DNA of 7,558 nucleotides from an uncultured Desulfotignum sp. GTDB taxonomy: Bacteria; Desulfobacterota; Desulfobacteria; Desulfobacterales; Desulfobacteraceae. The stretch spans positions 1 through 7,558 of the forward strand of contig CALGAJ010000222.1 in the NCBI GenBank assembly GCA_937951975.1, read 5' to 3'. This document shows, one piece after another, positions 1 to 7,481 of this stretch (positions are counted from its first letter, which is position 1; each line of letters starts with the position of its first letter). The notes under the pieces are model-generated. The model was not told the origin of the DNA and did not search any database. It saw only the letters and a list, made by a program, of their open reading frames with translations. A program made the translations under genes and the position numbers.

Positions 1-2331
1 GTGGGCACCTATGCCCGGATCGCCCGGGAACAGGGGTTCAAAGTGGTGATGGTCACCGGGGACAAGGATTTCATCCAGCTGATTTCAGACGACTGTATTT
101 TATGGGATCCCATGAAGGATATTGTTCAGGACAAGGCCGGGGTGGAAGCGGACATGGGCATTGCCCCGCACCAGTATATCGATGTGCTCGGGCTGGCCGG
201 AGACACCTCGGACAATATTCCCGGGGTCAAGGGCGTGGGGCCGAAAACCGCGATCAAGCTGGTGGCGGAATTCGGGTCCATTGACAATCTGTACAAAAAC
301 CTGGATCAGGTGGCATCCAAAAAAAAGCTGTACCAAAACCTGAGCGCCGGCAAAGACACGGTTCTGCTGAGCCGGGATCTGGCCACCATTGACTGTCATG
401 TGGATGTGACCTCGTCCATTGCGGATTTTAAACTCAAACCCTTTGACAATGCCAAAGCATTTGACCTGTTCCAGGAACTGGAGTTCAAGACCCTGGCCCG
501 GGAATTTGCTGAAAAACAGGATGTTGCGGACAAAGACTACCAGATGATCACGGATGTGGCAGAACTGGAAAAACTGGCGCAAACACTGAAAAAAACCGAA
601 ATATTTGCCATTGACACGGAAACCACTTCCATTCATCCCATGACCGCGGATCTGGTGGGGATCAGTTTTTCTTTTCAGGCTCACACGGGATTCTATGTCC
701 CGTTAGGCCACACCGATGATACCCCGCAGATTGAAAAAACAGATGTCCTGCGCATCCTGGGGCCGGTGCTGGCGGATCCGGCACAGCCCAAGGCCGGTCA
801 GAATATCAAATACGACATGATTGTCCTGGCCCGGTACGGCATGCCGTTGAACGGGGTGACGTTTGACAGCATGATCGCTTCTTATCTGTTGAACCCCACC
901 CGCCGGGGCCATGGCCTGGACCAGATCGCTCTGGACCTGTTCGGGTATAAAATGGTGTCATATGAAGAGATCACCGGCAAGGGAAAGGACCAGATCGGGT
1001 TCCAGGAAGTGTCGGCAAAAGACGCCCTGTTTTACGCGTCCGAAGATGCGGACCTCACATTTATGGCGTATCAGCGGTTTTCTGATCACCTGGAAAAACA
1101 GGGGCTGTCTGATCTGATGGCAAATATTGAAGTGCCGCTGATTCCGGTGCTGGCGGACATGGAAATGACCGGATTCCGGGTGGATAAAACCGCCCTGGCC
1201 CGGCTGTCCGAGACCTTTGAAACCGAAATGAACCAGCTGGAGCAGGCGATTTATGACCTGGCCGGTGAAACGTTCAACATCAATTCCTCCCAGCAGCTGG
1301 GCGTGATTCTGTTTGAAAAGCTCGGGCTCAAGTCCGTGAAGAAAACCCGGAAAAAAACCGGTTATTCCACGGATGTGGAAGTGCTGACAAAGCTGGCCGA
1401 TGTTCATCCCCTGCCGGAAAAACTGCTCCGGTACCGGACCCTGGGCAAACTCAAATCCACGTATGCCGATGCCCTGGGCCAGCTGATCCATGAAGACACC
1501 GGCCGGATCCACACCTCGTTCAACCAGACCATCACGGCCACGGGACGGCTGTCCAGCTCCAACCCCAATCTGCAGAACATTCCCATCCGCAAACCCGAAG
1601 GCAGAAAAATCCGGGAAACCTTTATCCCGGCGGACGGGTGCACCCTGGTATCCGCGGATTATTCCCAGATCGAGCTGCGCATCCTGGCCCATTGTGCCGA
1701 AGACGAGATCCTGATCCAGGCGTTCCGGGATGAGGAAGACATCCACACCCGCACGGCCGTGGAGGTGTTTCAGGTGCTGCCCGGGTTTGTGACCGATGAT
1801 CTGCGCAGCCAGGCCAAGGCCATCAATTTCGGCATCATCTACGGCATGAGTGCGTATCGCCTGTCCAATGAGCTGAATATCAGCCGGAAAATGGCGGAAA
1901 CCTACATTGACCATTATTTTACCCGGTACGCCGGGGTAAAGCGGTTTATCGACACCACCATCGAACAGACCCGGGAAACCGGGGAAACTTTCACCCTGTT
2001 CGGCCGGAAACGCAAACTGCCGGACATCCATGCGTCCAATGCCAACCAGCGCCATTTTGCCGAGCGGGCCGCCATCAATACCCCGATCCAGGGCAGTGCC
2101 GCCGATTTGATCAAGCTGGCCATGATCCGTATGGCATCGGCACTGGAAGAACACGGCATGCAATCCAAAATGATTCTGTCCGTGCATGACGAAATCATCT
2201 TTGATGTGCCCAGGGAGGAAACCTCTGACCTGATGGATCTGGCCCGGGACGTCATGGAACAGGTTCATCCGTTGAAGGTGCCGCTGAAGGTCAATTTCGG
2301 CACCGGCGAAAACTGGGCACTGGCCCATTGA
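1..2331 (+). CDS. polA: DNA polymerase I, 5'-truncated by the window edge
   Basis: DNA-dependent DNA polymerase of family A, acting in excision repair and in replacing RNA primers on the lagging strand. The reading frame is open from base 1. The first GTG is most likely an internal valine, because alignment by motifs to E. coli Pol I (GDKD at residues 20-23 against D138/D140) puts about 117 residues upstream of the window. The visible 5' nuclease part keeps D21, D23, D68 and D71 plus the helix-hairpin-helix around DNIPGVKGVG. The 3'-5' exonuclease domain (about 185-375) has all its catalytic residues: D205 and E207 (DTE), D272 (NIKYD), and Y345 with D349. The polymerase domain (about 400-776) has motif A D553/E558, motif B R602, K606, F610 and Y614, and motif C H729-D730-E731. 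The C-terminus ends 46 residues after the motif C Asp, as in E. coli. TGA lies at 2329-2331, and nadK follows after 10 bases. I see no frameshift or lost residue. Confidence 0.97.
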   Translation: MGTYARIAREQGFKVVMVTGDKDFIQLISDDCILWDPMKDIVQDKAGVEADMGIAPHQYIDVLGLAGDTSDNIPGVKGVGPKTAIKLVAEFGSIDNLYKNLDQVASKKKLYQNLSAGKDTVLLSRDLATIDCHVDVTSSIADFKLKPFDNAKAFDLFQELEFKTLAREFAEKQDVADKDYQMITDVAELEKLAQTLKKTEIFAIDTETTSIHPMTADLVGISFSFQAHTGFYVPLGHTDDTPQIEKTDVLRILGPVLADPAQPKAGQNIKYDMIVLARYGMPLNGVTFDSMIASYLLNPTRRGHGLDQIALDLFGYKMVSYEEITGKGKDQIGFQEVSAKDALFYASEDADLTFMAYQRFSDHLEKQGLSDLMANIEVPLIPVLADMEMTGFRVDKTALARLSETFETEMNQLEQAIYDLAGETFNINSSQQLGVILFEKLGLKSVKKTRKKTGYSTDVEVLTKLADVHPLPEKLLRYRTLGKLKSTYADALGQLIHEDTGRIHTSFNQTITATGRLSSSNPNLQNIPIRKPEGRKIRETFIPADGCTLVSADYSQIELRILAHCAEDEILIQAFRDEEDIHTRTAVEVFQVLPGFVTDDLRSQAKAINFGIIYGMSAYRLSNELNISRKMAETYIDHYFTRYAGVKRFIDTTIEQTRETGETFTLFGRKRKLPDIHASNANQRHFAERAAINTPIQGSAADLIKLAMIRMASALEEHGMQSKMILSVHDEIIFDVPREETSDLMDLARDVMEQVHPLKVPLKVNFGTGENWALAH

Positions 2332-2333
2332 GC

Positions 2334-2337
2334 AGGA
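2334..2337 (+). promoter_or_regulatory. Shine-Dalgarno sequence of nadK
   Basis: AGGA lies four bases upstream of the ATG at 2342, inside the 10-base gap after the polA stop codon. Spacing to the start is short but usable. It supports the 2342 start and suggests that ribosomes finishing polA can reinitiate on nadK. Confidence 0.6.
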
Positions 2338-2341
2338 AAAT

Positions 2342-3175
2342 ATGACACATCCAAGCAAGAAATCCCGTATCGGTATTTTCGTGAAACACCAGGAAGATGC
2401 CTGGCGGACTGCCAACAAGCTGGTCCGGCAGCTGGAAGACAGATGCGTGATCCTGACCCCTGACCTTCCCCGTCTTCCGGATGACCTGATCTGTATTCTG
2501 GTGCTGGGGGGGGACGGCACGTTTCTAAGTGCGGCCCGTCTGGTGGGCACCAGAAATATCCCGCTGCTGGGGGTGAAGTTCGGGGAGGTGGGGTTTCTGG
2601 CCATCACCCTGGAAGATCATCTGCAGGCGGTCGTGGAAAAGGTGCTCCAGGGAAAGTATCAGATTCATGAACGGGCCCGGCTCAATATTCAGCTGGTACG
2701 GGAAAACCAACTGCTGGCCGACGTGGATGTGCTCAATGACATGGTGATCAACAAATCCGCTTTGTCCCGGCTGGCCTCCTGTGCCGTGTACCTGGACAAC
2801 GTCTACCTGACCACGTTCCGGGCCGACGGGCTCATCGTGGCCACGCCCACCGGCTCCACCGCCTATTCCCTGGCCGCGGGCGGCCCGGTGGTGCACCCGG
2901 CCGTGCCGTCCATCATTCTGACCCCCATCTGTCCGTTTACCCTGACCAACCGGCCGTTGATCATCCCGGACTCCACATCCATCGAGATCCGGCTGGAGGA
3001 CAGTCCGGAAGACATCGTCCTGACCCTGGACGGCCAGGAGGGATTCAACATGGACCCCAGAGACCGGATTTTTGTATCCAAAAGCCCCCATGCCGTGCAG
3101 ATGATCTCGTTTGAGCCGGATTCCTATTACCGGGTGCTCAAAACCCGGCTTCACTGGAGTGGAGGCCGGAGCTGA
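2342..3175 (+). CDS. nadK: NAD kinase
   Basis: Cytoplasmic enzyme that phosphorylates NAD to NADP, the only route to NADP in most bacteria. The 277-residue length is close to the usual 290 or so for bacterial NadK. Family signatures are present in order: GGDGT at 56-60 with the catalytic Asp at 58, the NE/D motif as N132-D133 (LNDMVI), the conserved glycine-rich segment TGSTAYS at 170-176 followed by AAGGP, and LDGQ at 229-232. The ATG at 2342 is chosen because it follows an AGGA sequence and gives the expected short lead into the first beta strand (RIGIFV). The gene starts 10 bases after polA on the same strand, so it is probably the downstream member of a polA-nadK transcription unit. A run of eight G (2506-2513) encodes part of the GGDGT motif. 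The sequence does not show whether ATP or polyphosphate is the donor. The downstream neighbour is convergent. Confidence 0.96.
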   Translation: MTHPSKKSRIGIFVKHQEDAWRTANKLVRQLEDRCVILTPDLPRLPDDLICILVLGGDGTFLSAARLVGTRNIPLLGVKFGEVGFLAITLEDHLQAVVEKVLQGKYQIHERARLNIQLVRENQLLADVDVLNDMVINKSALSRLASCAVYLDNVYLTTFRADGLIVATPTGSTAYSLAAGGPVVHPAVPSIILTPICPFTLTNRPLIIPDSTSIEIRLEDSPEDIVLTLDGQEGFNMDPRDRIFVSKSPHAVQMISFEPDSYYRVLKTRLHWSGGRS

Positions 3176-3193
3176 CATCCGGTTTTGCGATAT

Positions 3194-3222
3194 TCACTGA
3201 TTGGCCCGCAGCGTATCAGTGA
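3194..3222. terminator. Possible bidirectional terminator hairpin between convergent genes
   Basis: A perfect 8-bp inverted repeat, TCACTGAT (3194-3201) and ATCAGTGA (3215-3222), encloses a 13-base loop in the gap between nadK and the convergent antiporter gene. On the + strand a T8 tract (3233-3240) follows, but 10 bases after the stem rather than directly. On the - strand the stem includes the antiporter TGA stop codon (3216-3218) and no T tract follows. Position and symmetry suggest a shared terminator or a transcript-end stabiliser. The stem is not GC-rich and the spacing is atypical for an intrinsic terminator, so this is tentative. Confidence 0.4.
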
Positions 3223-6200
3223 TCCTTGAGTGTTTTTTTTCTCTCCCGCCGGGCCCGGCCTTTTTCGCTGATGGTCTGGAAAATATAGTACAGGGCCGGA
3301 ATCAGAAAAATACCGAAAAAAGTCGCCACACACATGCCGGAAAACACGGCCGTACCGATGGCCCGGCGGCTGCCGGCCCCGGCCCCGCTGGCGATGAGCA
3401 TGGGTACCAGTCCGAAGATAAAGGTCAGGGATGTCATGAGCACGGGGCGGAAACGGATGGCCCCGCCGGCCACGGCAGCCTCGGCAATGGACAGTCCGGC
3501 CAGGCGCTGGTTTCTGGCAAATTCAACAATCAGGATGGCGTTTTTGGCAGCCAGCCCCACCAGAAGCACCAGACCGATCTGGGCATAGATGGACAGGGGC
3601 ATATTCAGCAGCCACAGTCCGGCCAGGGCGCCCAGAGTTCCTACCGGTACGGTGAAAACAATGGACAGGGGCAGGTTCCAGCTTTCATACTGGGCCACTA
3701 AAAACAGATAGGCAAACACCAGGGCCAGGGCAAACAGCCATACCACCTCGTTTCCCGTGGTTTTTTCCTGATAGGACAAGGCTGACCATTCATAACCAAA
3801 CCCCGGGGCCAGCACGTCGGCCGCCACTTTTTCCATGGCATCCATGGCCTGGCCCGAGGAAAAGCCCGGGGCCGGATCCCCGTTGAAATCCGCACTGGTG
3901 TACTGATTGTACCGCTTGATGAGCTGGGGGCCCAGCACGGTGCGCAGGGTCACCAGGCTGGTCAGCGGGATCATTTTGCCGTCATTGCTGCGCACGTACA
4001 GGTCCTGGATATCTTCCATGGTATCCCGGAAAAGGGCATCGGCCTGGATTTTAACCTGATAGGTCCGGCCCCCGAGATTGAAGTCATTGACATATGCGGA
4101 TCCCAGATGGGCCTGGAGTGTGGAGAAAATGCGGGATACCGGCACGTTGAGATACTGGGCCCGGGTCCGGTCCACATCCACGAATATCTGGGGGGTATCC
4201 GCCGTATAGGTGGTAAAGACCCCTTCCAGGACCGGGTCCTGGTTGGCGGCCATCATCAGGCCCAGGGCCATGCCGAACAGCTCCTGGGGGTCCTGGCCTT
4301 CCCTGGCCAAAAGCTGAAACGAAAATCCGGCGCTGGCACCCAGACCGGAGATGGGCGGCGGTGCAAACGCAAACGCATTGGCATCCGGAATGGCGGCCAG
4401 CCGGGCCTGGGCCTGCCTGACAATGGCATCCAGCTGCTGGTGGGGTTCCCGGCGTTCATCCCAGGGTTTGAGAATCGCCAGGGAAAATCCCACATTGGCG
4501 GCATTGCCGCTGAGCAGGCTGAATCCGGATACCCCGATCATGTTTTCCACGCCGTCCAGTTCCCGGATTTCTTCGGTGATCCGGTCCATCACCGCCGCCG
4601 TCCGGGACAGAGAAGCGGCCTGGGGCAGCTGGACATTCATCAGAAAATAGCCCTGGTCTTCCTGGGGAAGAAAACTGGTGGGGGTGTGGATGAACAGGAA
4701 AACCATGCCGGTGATCACTGCGGCAAACAGCAGCACCGGAATGATCAGCCATCGGATCATCCATCCGGAACCGGTCACATATCCTCTGCGGCTGGCGTCC
4801 ACCAGGCGGTTGAACCAGGCATACGGCCCTTTGGCCGCCACCCGGTGCCGGGTCAGGAACGTGGCGCACAGGGCCGGGCTCAGGGTCAACGCGCAGGTGG
4901 CGGACAAAAGCACGGCACTGCACATGGTGACCGCGAACTGGCGGTACAGCTCGCCGGTGATCCCGGGCATGAATCCCACGGGCACAAACACGGAAAACAG
5001 GACCAGGGTGGTGGAAACAATAGGGCCCACCACCTGGGACATGGCTTTTTTCGTGGCAGCGGGTGCGTCCAGGTTTTCCTCATGCATGACCCGGTGCACA
5101 TTTTCCACCACCACGATGGCATCGTCCACCACCAGGCCGATGGCCATGATCAAAGCGAACAGGGTGATGGTGTTGGCATTGAAGCCCAGGGCCATGAGAA
5201 TGGCAAACGTCCCGATGAGGGATACCGGGATGGCCACGGACGGAATCAGGGTGGCCCGCCAGTCCTGGAGAAACAGGAAAATCACCGCCACCACCAGCAA
5301 CGTGACCAGGGCCAGGGTGAAAATGATCTCATCGATGGCGGCGGACACGTACCGGGTGGTGTCCAGGATGATCTCATAGGCCACATCGTCCGGCATACCG
5401 GATTCCAGTTTTTTCAGCTCTTTGCGGACCGCTTCCATGGTTTCCAGAGCATTGGAGTCTGAATCCCGGTACACGGCCAGGGTATTGGCCGGGTTCCCGT
5501 TGAGGATGGACTCGGTGTCATAGGATCGGGCCGCCAGCTCGACCCGGGCCACATCCCGGACCCGCACCAGTCCGCCCTGGTCATTGGCCTGCACGATGAT
5601 CTGTTCAAATTCCCGGGCATCGGTGAGCCGGCCTTTGGCCCGCAGGGAAAACTGGACCGGCTGTTTATGTTCCAGGGGTTCCATGCCCACGGTTCCCAGG
5701 GATGCCTGGACATTCTGAGTGCGAATGGCATCGATGATATCACTGGATGTCAGACCCAGGGCCGTCATCCGTTTCGGGTCCATCCAGATGCGCAGGCTGT
5801 ATTCTTTTTCCCCGAAAATCATGGCATCGCTGACCCCGTTGATACGGATCAGCGTATCCTTGACCTGTGAACTGAGATAATTACTTAAAAACAGCAGGTC
5901 CCGTGTCTTGTTGGGTGAATAAAAACTGATGGCCGCCATCATGTCATTGGAGCGCTTGCGCACACTGATGCCCTGGTCCACGACTTCCACCGGCAGTTTG
6001 GGGGTGGCCAGCTGGATCCGGTTCTGCAGGTTCACCTGGTTGATGTCCGGATCACTGCCCACTTCAAAGGTGACCTGCAGGGAATAACTGCCGGTGTCCG
6101 AGCAGGATGAGGACATATACAGCATTTTGGAGACCCCGTTGATTTCCTTTTCCAGAGGCGCGGCCACGGTTTTGGCCAGCACTTCGGCATTGGCCCCGGG

Positions 6201-6350
6201 ATAAAACGCAGACACCCGGATGACCGGGGGGGTGATCTGGGGGTATTGGGCCACAGGAATGTTCATGAGTGCCAGAAACCCGGCCAGGGTAATGACGATG
6301 GAAACCACGCCGGCGAGACGGGGCCGGTGGATAAATACATTGGAAATCAT
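3216..6350 (-). CDS. RND efflux transporter, HAE1/AcrB type
   Basis: Inner-membrane drug:proton antiporter that, as a trimer with an adaptor and an outer-membrane channel, expels hydrophobic or amphiphilic compounds. Its 1044 residues match the AcrB class (1049 in E. coli). The layout is typical: TM1 at about 11-30, a first periplasmic loop to about 338, TM2-TM6 at about 340-498, TM7 at about 535-556, a second periplasmic loop to about 866, and TM8-TM12 at about 868-1026. The proton-relay residues are all present: D409 and D410 in GLVVDDAIVVVENV (TM4), K936 in GLAAKNAILIVEF (TM10), and R966 in RFRP (TM11). F179 matches AcrB F178 in the porter domain. The switch-loop region (about 608-621) keeps F610 but has Leu at 612 where AcrB has F617. 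The start is ATG (6350) with GGAG nine bases upstream, three bases after the adaptor stop. The C-terminus is basic (RARRERKK). Substrates cannot be read from the sequence, and a specific name such as acrB or mexB is not justified. Confidence 0.96.
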   Translation of the reverse strand: MISNVFIHRPRLAGVVSIVITLAGFLALMNIPVAQYPQITPPVIRVSAFYPGANAEVLAKTVAAPLEKEINGVSKMLYMSSSCSDTGSYSLQVTFEVGSDPDINQVNLQNRIQLATPKLPVEVVDQGISVRKRSNDMMAAISFYSPNKTRDLLFLSNYLSSQVKDTLIRINGVSDAMIFGEKEYSLRIWMDPKRMTALGLTSSDIIDAIRTQNVQASLGTVGMEPLEHKQPVQFSLRAKGRLTDAREFEQIIVQANDQGGLVRVRDVARVELAARSYDTESILNGNPANTLAVYRDSDSNALETMEAVRKELKKLESGMPDDVAYEIILDTTRYVSAAIDEIIFTLALVTLLVVAVIFLFLQDWRATLIPSVAIPVSLIGTFAILMALGFNANTITLFALIMAIGLVVDDAIVVVENVHRVMHEENLDAPAATKKAMSQVVGPIVSTTLVLFSVFVPVGFMPGITGELYRQFAVTMCSAVLLSATCALTLSPALCATFLTRHRVAAKGPYAWFNRLVDASRRGYVTGSGWMIRWLIIPVLLFAAVITGMVFLFIHTPTSFLPQEDQGYFLMNVQLPQAASLSRTAAVMDRITEEIRELDGVENMIGVSGFSLLSGNAANVGFSLAILKPWDERREPHQQLDAIVRQAQARLAAIPDANAFAFAPPPISGLGASAGFSFQLLAREGQDPQELFGMALGLMMAANQDPVLEGVFTTYTADTPQIFVDVDRTRAQYLNVPVSRIFSTLQAHLGSAYVNDFNLGGRTYQVKIQADALFRDTMEDIQDLYVRSNDGKMIPLTSLVTLRTVLGPQLIKRYNQYTSADFNGDPAPGFSSGQAMDAMEKVAADVLAPGFGYEWSALSYQEKTTGNEVVWLFALALVFAYLFLVAQYESWNLPLSIVFTVPVGTLGALAGLWLLNMPLSIYAQIGLVLLVGLAAKNAILIVEFARNQRLAGLSIAEAAVAGGAIRFRPVLMTSLTFIFGLVPMLIASGAGAGSRRAIGTAVFSGMCVATFFGIFLIPALYYIFQTISEKGRARRERKKTLKDH

Positions 6351-6353
6351 GGA

Positions 6354-7481
6354 TCAGTTCTCCGGATCCGCCGGCAGCACCGTAACCGGCTGGCCGGGCT
6401 GCACTTTCTGGATCCCGCTGACAATGATCCGATCCCCGGCCTCAAGTCCGGATTCCACGGCCCACATCCGGTCCAGGGCCGTGCCCGTGACAATGGGCTG
6501 CGGCGTGGCGATCCCGTCCCTGACGGTCAGCACATACCGGCCCTCCTGGTTCACCAGCACGGCGGACTGGGGCACCACCGGCATGAGTTTCGGGGCCGCG
6601 GCCCGGACCTGGACCGTGACATACTGTCCCGGCAGCAGCAGGCGGTCGGCATTGTCGAACCTTGCACGCACCGTGATGGTGCCGGTGGCCCGGTCCACCC
6701 GGTTGTCCACAAAAATCACCTGACCGGTCTCCGGAAACAGTTCATTGCCCGGCAGGATCAACCGGGGCGAGAGCTGTTTTTCTCCGGGTGTATCCATTTC
6801 CCGGAGCGCTTTTTTCACGGCATTGAAATCATTTTCGCTGATGGCATACGCCACCCGGACGGGATGGGTCTGGACGATGGTGGCCAGTACGCCGGACGCG
6901 GGATTGACCAGGTTCCCCCGGGTGTATTCCGTACGCCCGATACGGCCGGAGATGGGGGCGGAGATGGTGGTGTAGGTCAGATTCAGTTCACTGTTTTTCA
7001 GGGTGGCCCGGGCCGCAGCCAGGTTGGCTTTGGCGGCCAGCTCCGCAGCTACGGCATTGTCCAGGTCCAGGGCGGAAATGCTCTGGGGGTTCACGGACCG
7101 CATCCGTTTCAGGTGGCTTTCAGCCCGGGCCAGTTCGGCCTCGGCCTGGGCCACCCGGGCTTTTTCCATGGCCACCCGGGCCTTGTATCCATCCGGTTCG
7201 ATGCGGTACAGGACCTGGCCTTCCTGGACATAATCCCCTTCCGTGAAACTGACCTGTTCCAGAAATCCTTCCACCCGGGCCCGCAGTTCCACGCTCTGGA
7301 TCGCTTCCACATGGCCCACATATTCGCTGGCCGGGACCACGTTCTGCTCCTTGATGGTCAATACCCGCACCTGGGGCGCAGCCGGTTGCTGGGCAAATAC
7401 CGTGCTGGGGAAAAACAGGGGTGAAATCATAAAACAATATAACAGATATTTTATCCATCGTTTCTGAGTCATGGGAACCAT
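6354..7481 (-). CDS. RND efflux periplasmic adaptor (membrane-fusion protein), AcrA/MexA type
   Basis: Periplasmic adaptor that joins the RND antiporter to an outer-membrane channel. It has 375 residues, slightly shorter than AcrA (397). It begins with a signal peptide: basic n-region (QKRWIK), hydrophobic core at about 12-27, and a likely cleavage after VFA (residue 30). The only N-terminal Cys (C16) is preceded by Tyr, so there is no lipobox, and the protein is probably not lipid-anchored as AcrA is. The first lipoyl half is at about 62-97 (ARVEGFLEQVSFTEGDYVQEG). An Ala/Glu-rich alpha-hairpin spans about 99-167 with its tip near 129-138. The second lipoyl half is at about 170-205 (ISAPISGRIGR), the beta-barrel at about 206-292 (with DRATGTITVRA), and the membrane-proximal domain from about 298. 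ATG at 7481 and ATG at 7472 are both possible starts. Neither has a clear Shine-Dalgarno sequence and both give a workable signal peptide. The stop lies three bases before the antiporter ATG. Confidence 0.95.
   Translation of the reverse strand: MVPMTQKRWIKYLLYCFMISPLFFPSTVFAQQPAAPQVRVLTIKEQNVVPASEYVGHVEAIQSVELRARVEGFLEQVSFTEGDYVQEGQVLYRIEPDGYKARVAMEKARVAQAEAELARAESHLKRMRSVNPQSISALDLDNAVAAELAAKANLAAARATLKNSELNLTYTTISAPISGRIGRTEYTRGNLVNPASGVLATIVQTHPVRVAYAISENDFNAVKKALREMDTPGEKQLSPRLILPGNELFPETGQVIFVDNRVDRATGTITVRARFDNADRLLLPGQYVTVQVRAAAPKLMPVVPQSAVLVNQEGRYVLTVRDGIATPQPIVTGTALDRMWAVESGLEAGDRIIVSGIQKVQPGQPVTVLPADPEN
6360..6363 (-). promoter_or_regulatory. Shine-Dalgarno sequence of the RND gene
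   Basis: On the - strand GGAG (followed by AA) lies nine bases before the ATG at 6350, within the last codons of the adaptor gene. Good match and spacing support this start and point to coupled translation of the two pump subunits. Confidence 0.7.

Noticed and set aside
1..3. GTG at base 1 as the polA start codon
   Set aside because: Motif spacing to E. coli Pol I puts about 117 residues upstream, and the residues here match the middle of the 5' nuclease domain. The codon is an internal Val at the window edge.
958..2607. 549-codon open frame on the - strand, antisense to polA and running into nadK
   Set aside because: It is a shadow frame kept open by the GC-rich third positions of polA. 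Its translation is rich in Gly, His, Gln and Phe, has no recognisable domain, and crosses the junction of two well-supported genes.
2525..3178. 217-codon open frame on the - strand, antisense to nadK
   Set aside because: It covers nadK codons for all the conserved kinase motifs, and its own translation has no recognisable features.
3249..3265. CCGGGCCCGG palindrome followed by CC and T5 as a nadK terminator
   Set aside because: The palindrome has no loop, so it cannot form a normal hairpin without losing base pairs, and it lies inside the antiporter coding region.
4107..5462. 451-codon open frame on the + strand, antisense to the RND gene
   Set aside because: Low-complexity Gly/His/Gln-rich translation, with no family motif and no ribosome-binding site, opposite a fully conserved antiporter.
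6246..7424. 392-codon open frame on the + strand, antisense to the adaptor gene
   Set aside because: Same shadow pattern, rich in Gly, His and Phe, opposite a complete adaptor protein with intact domains.
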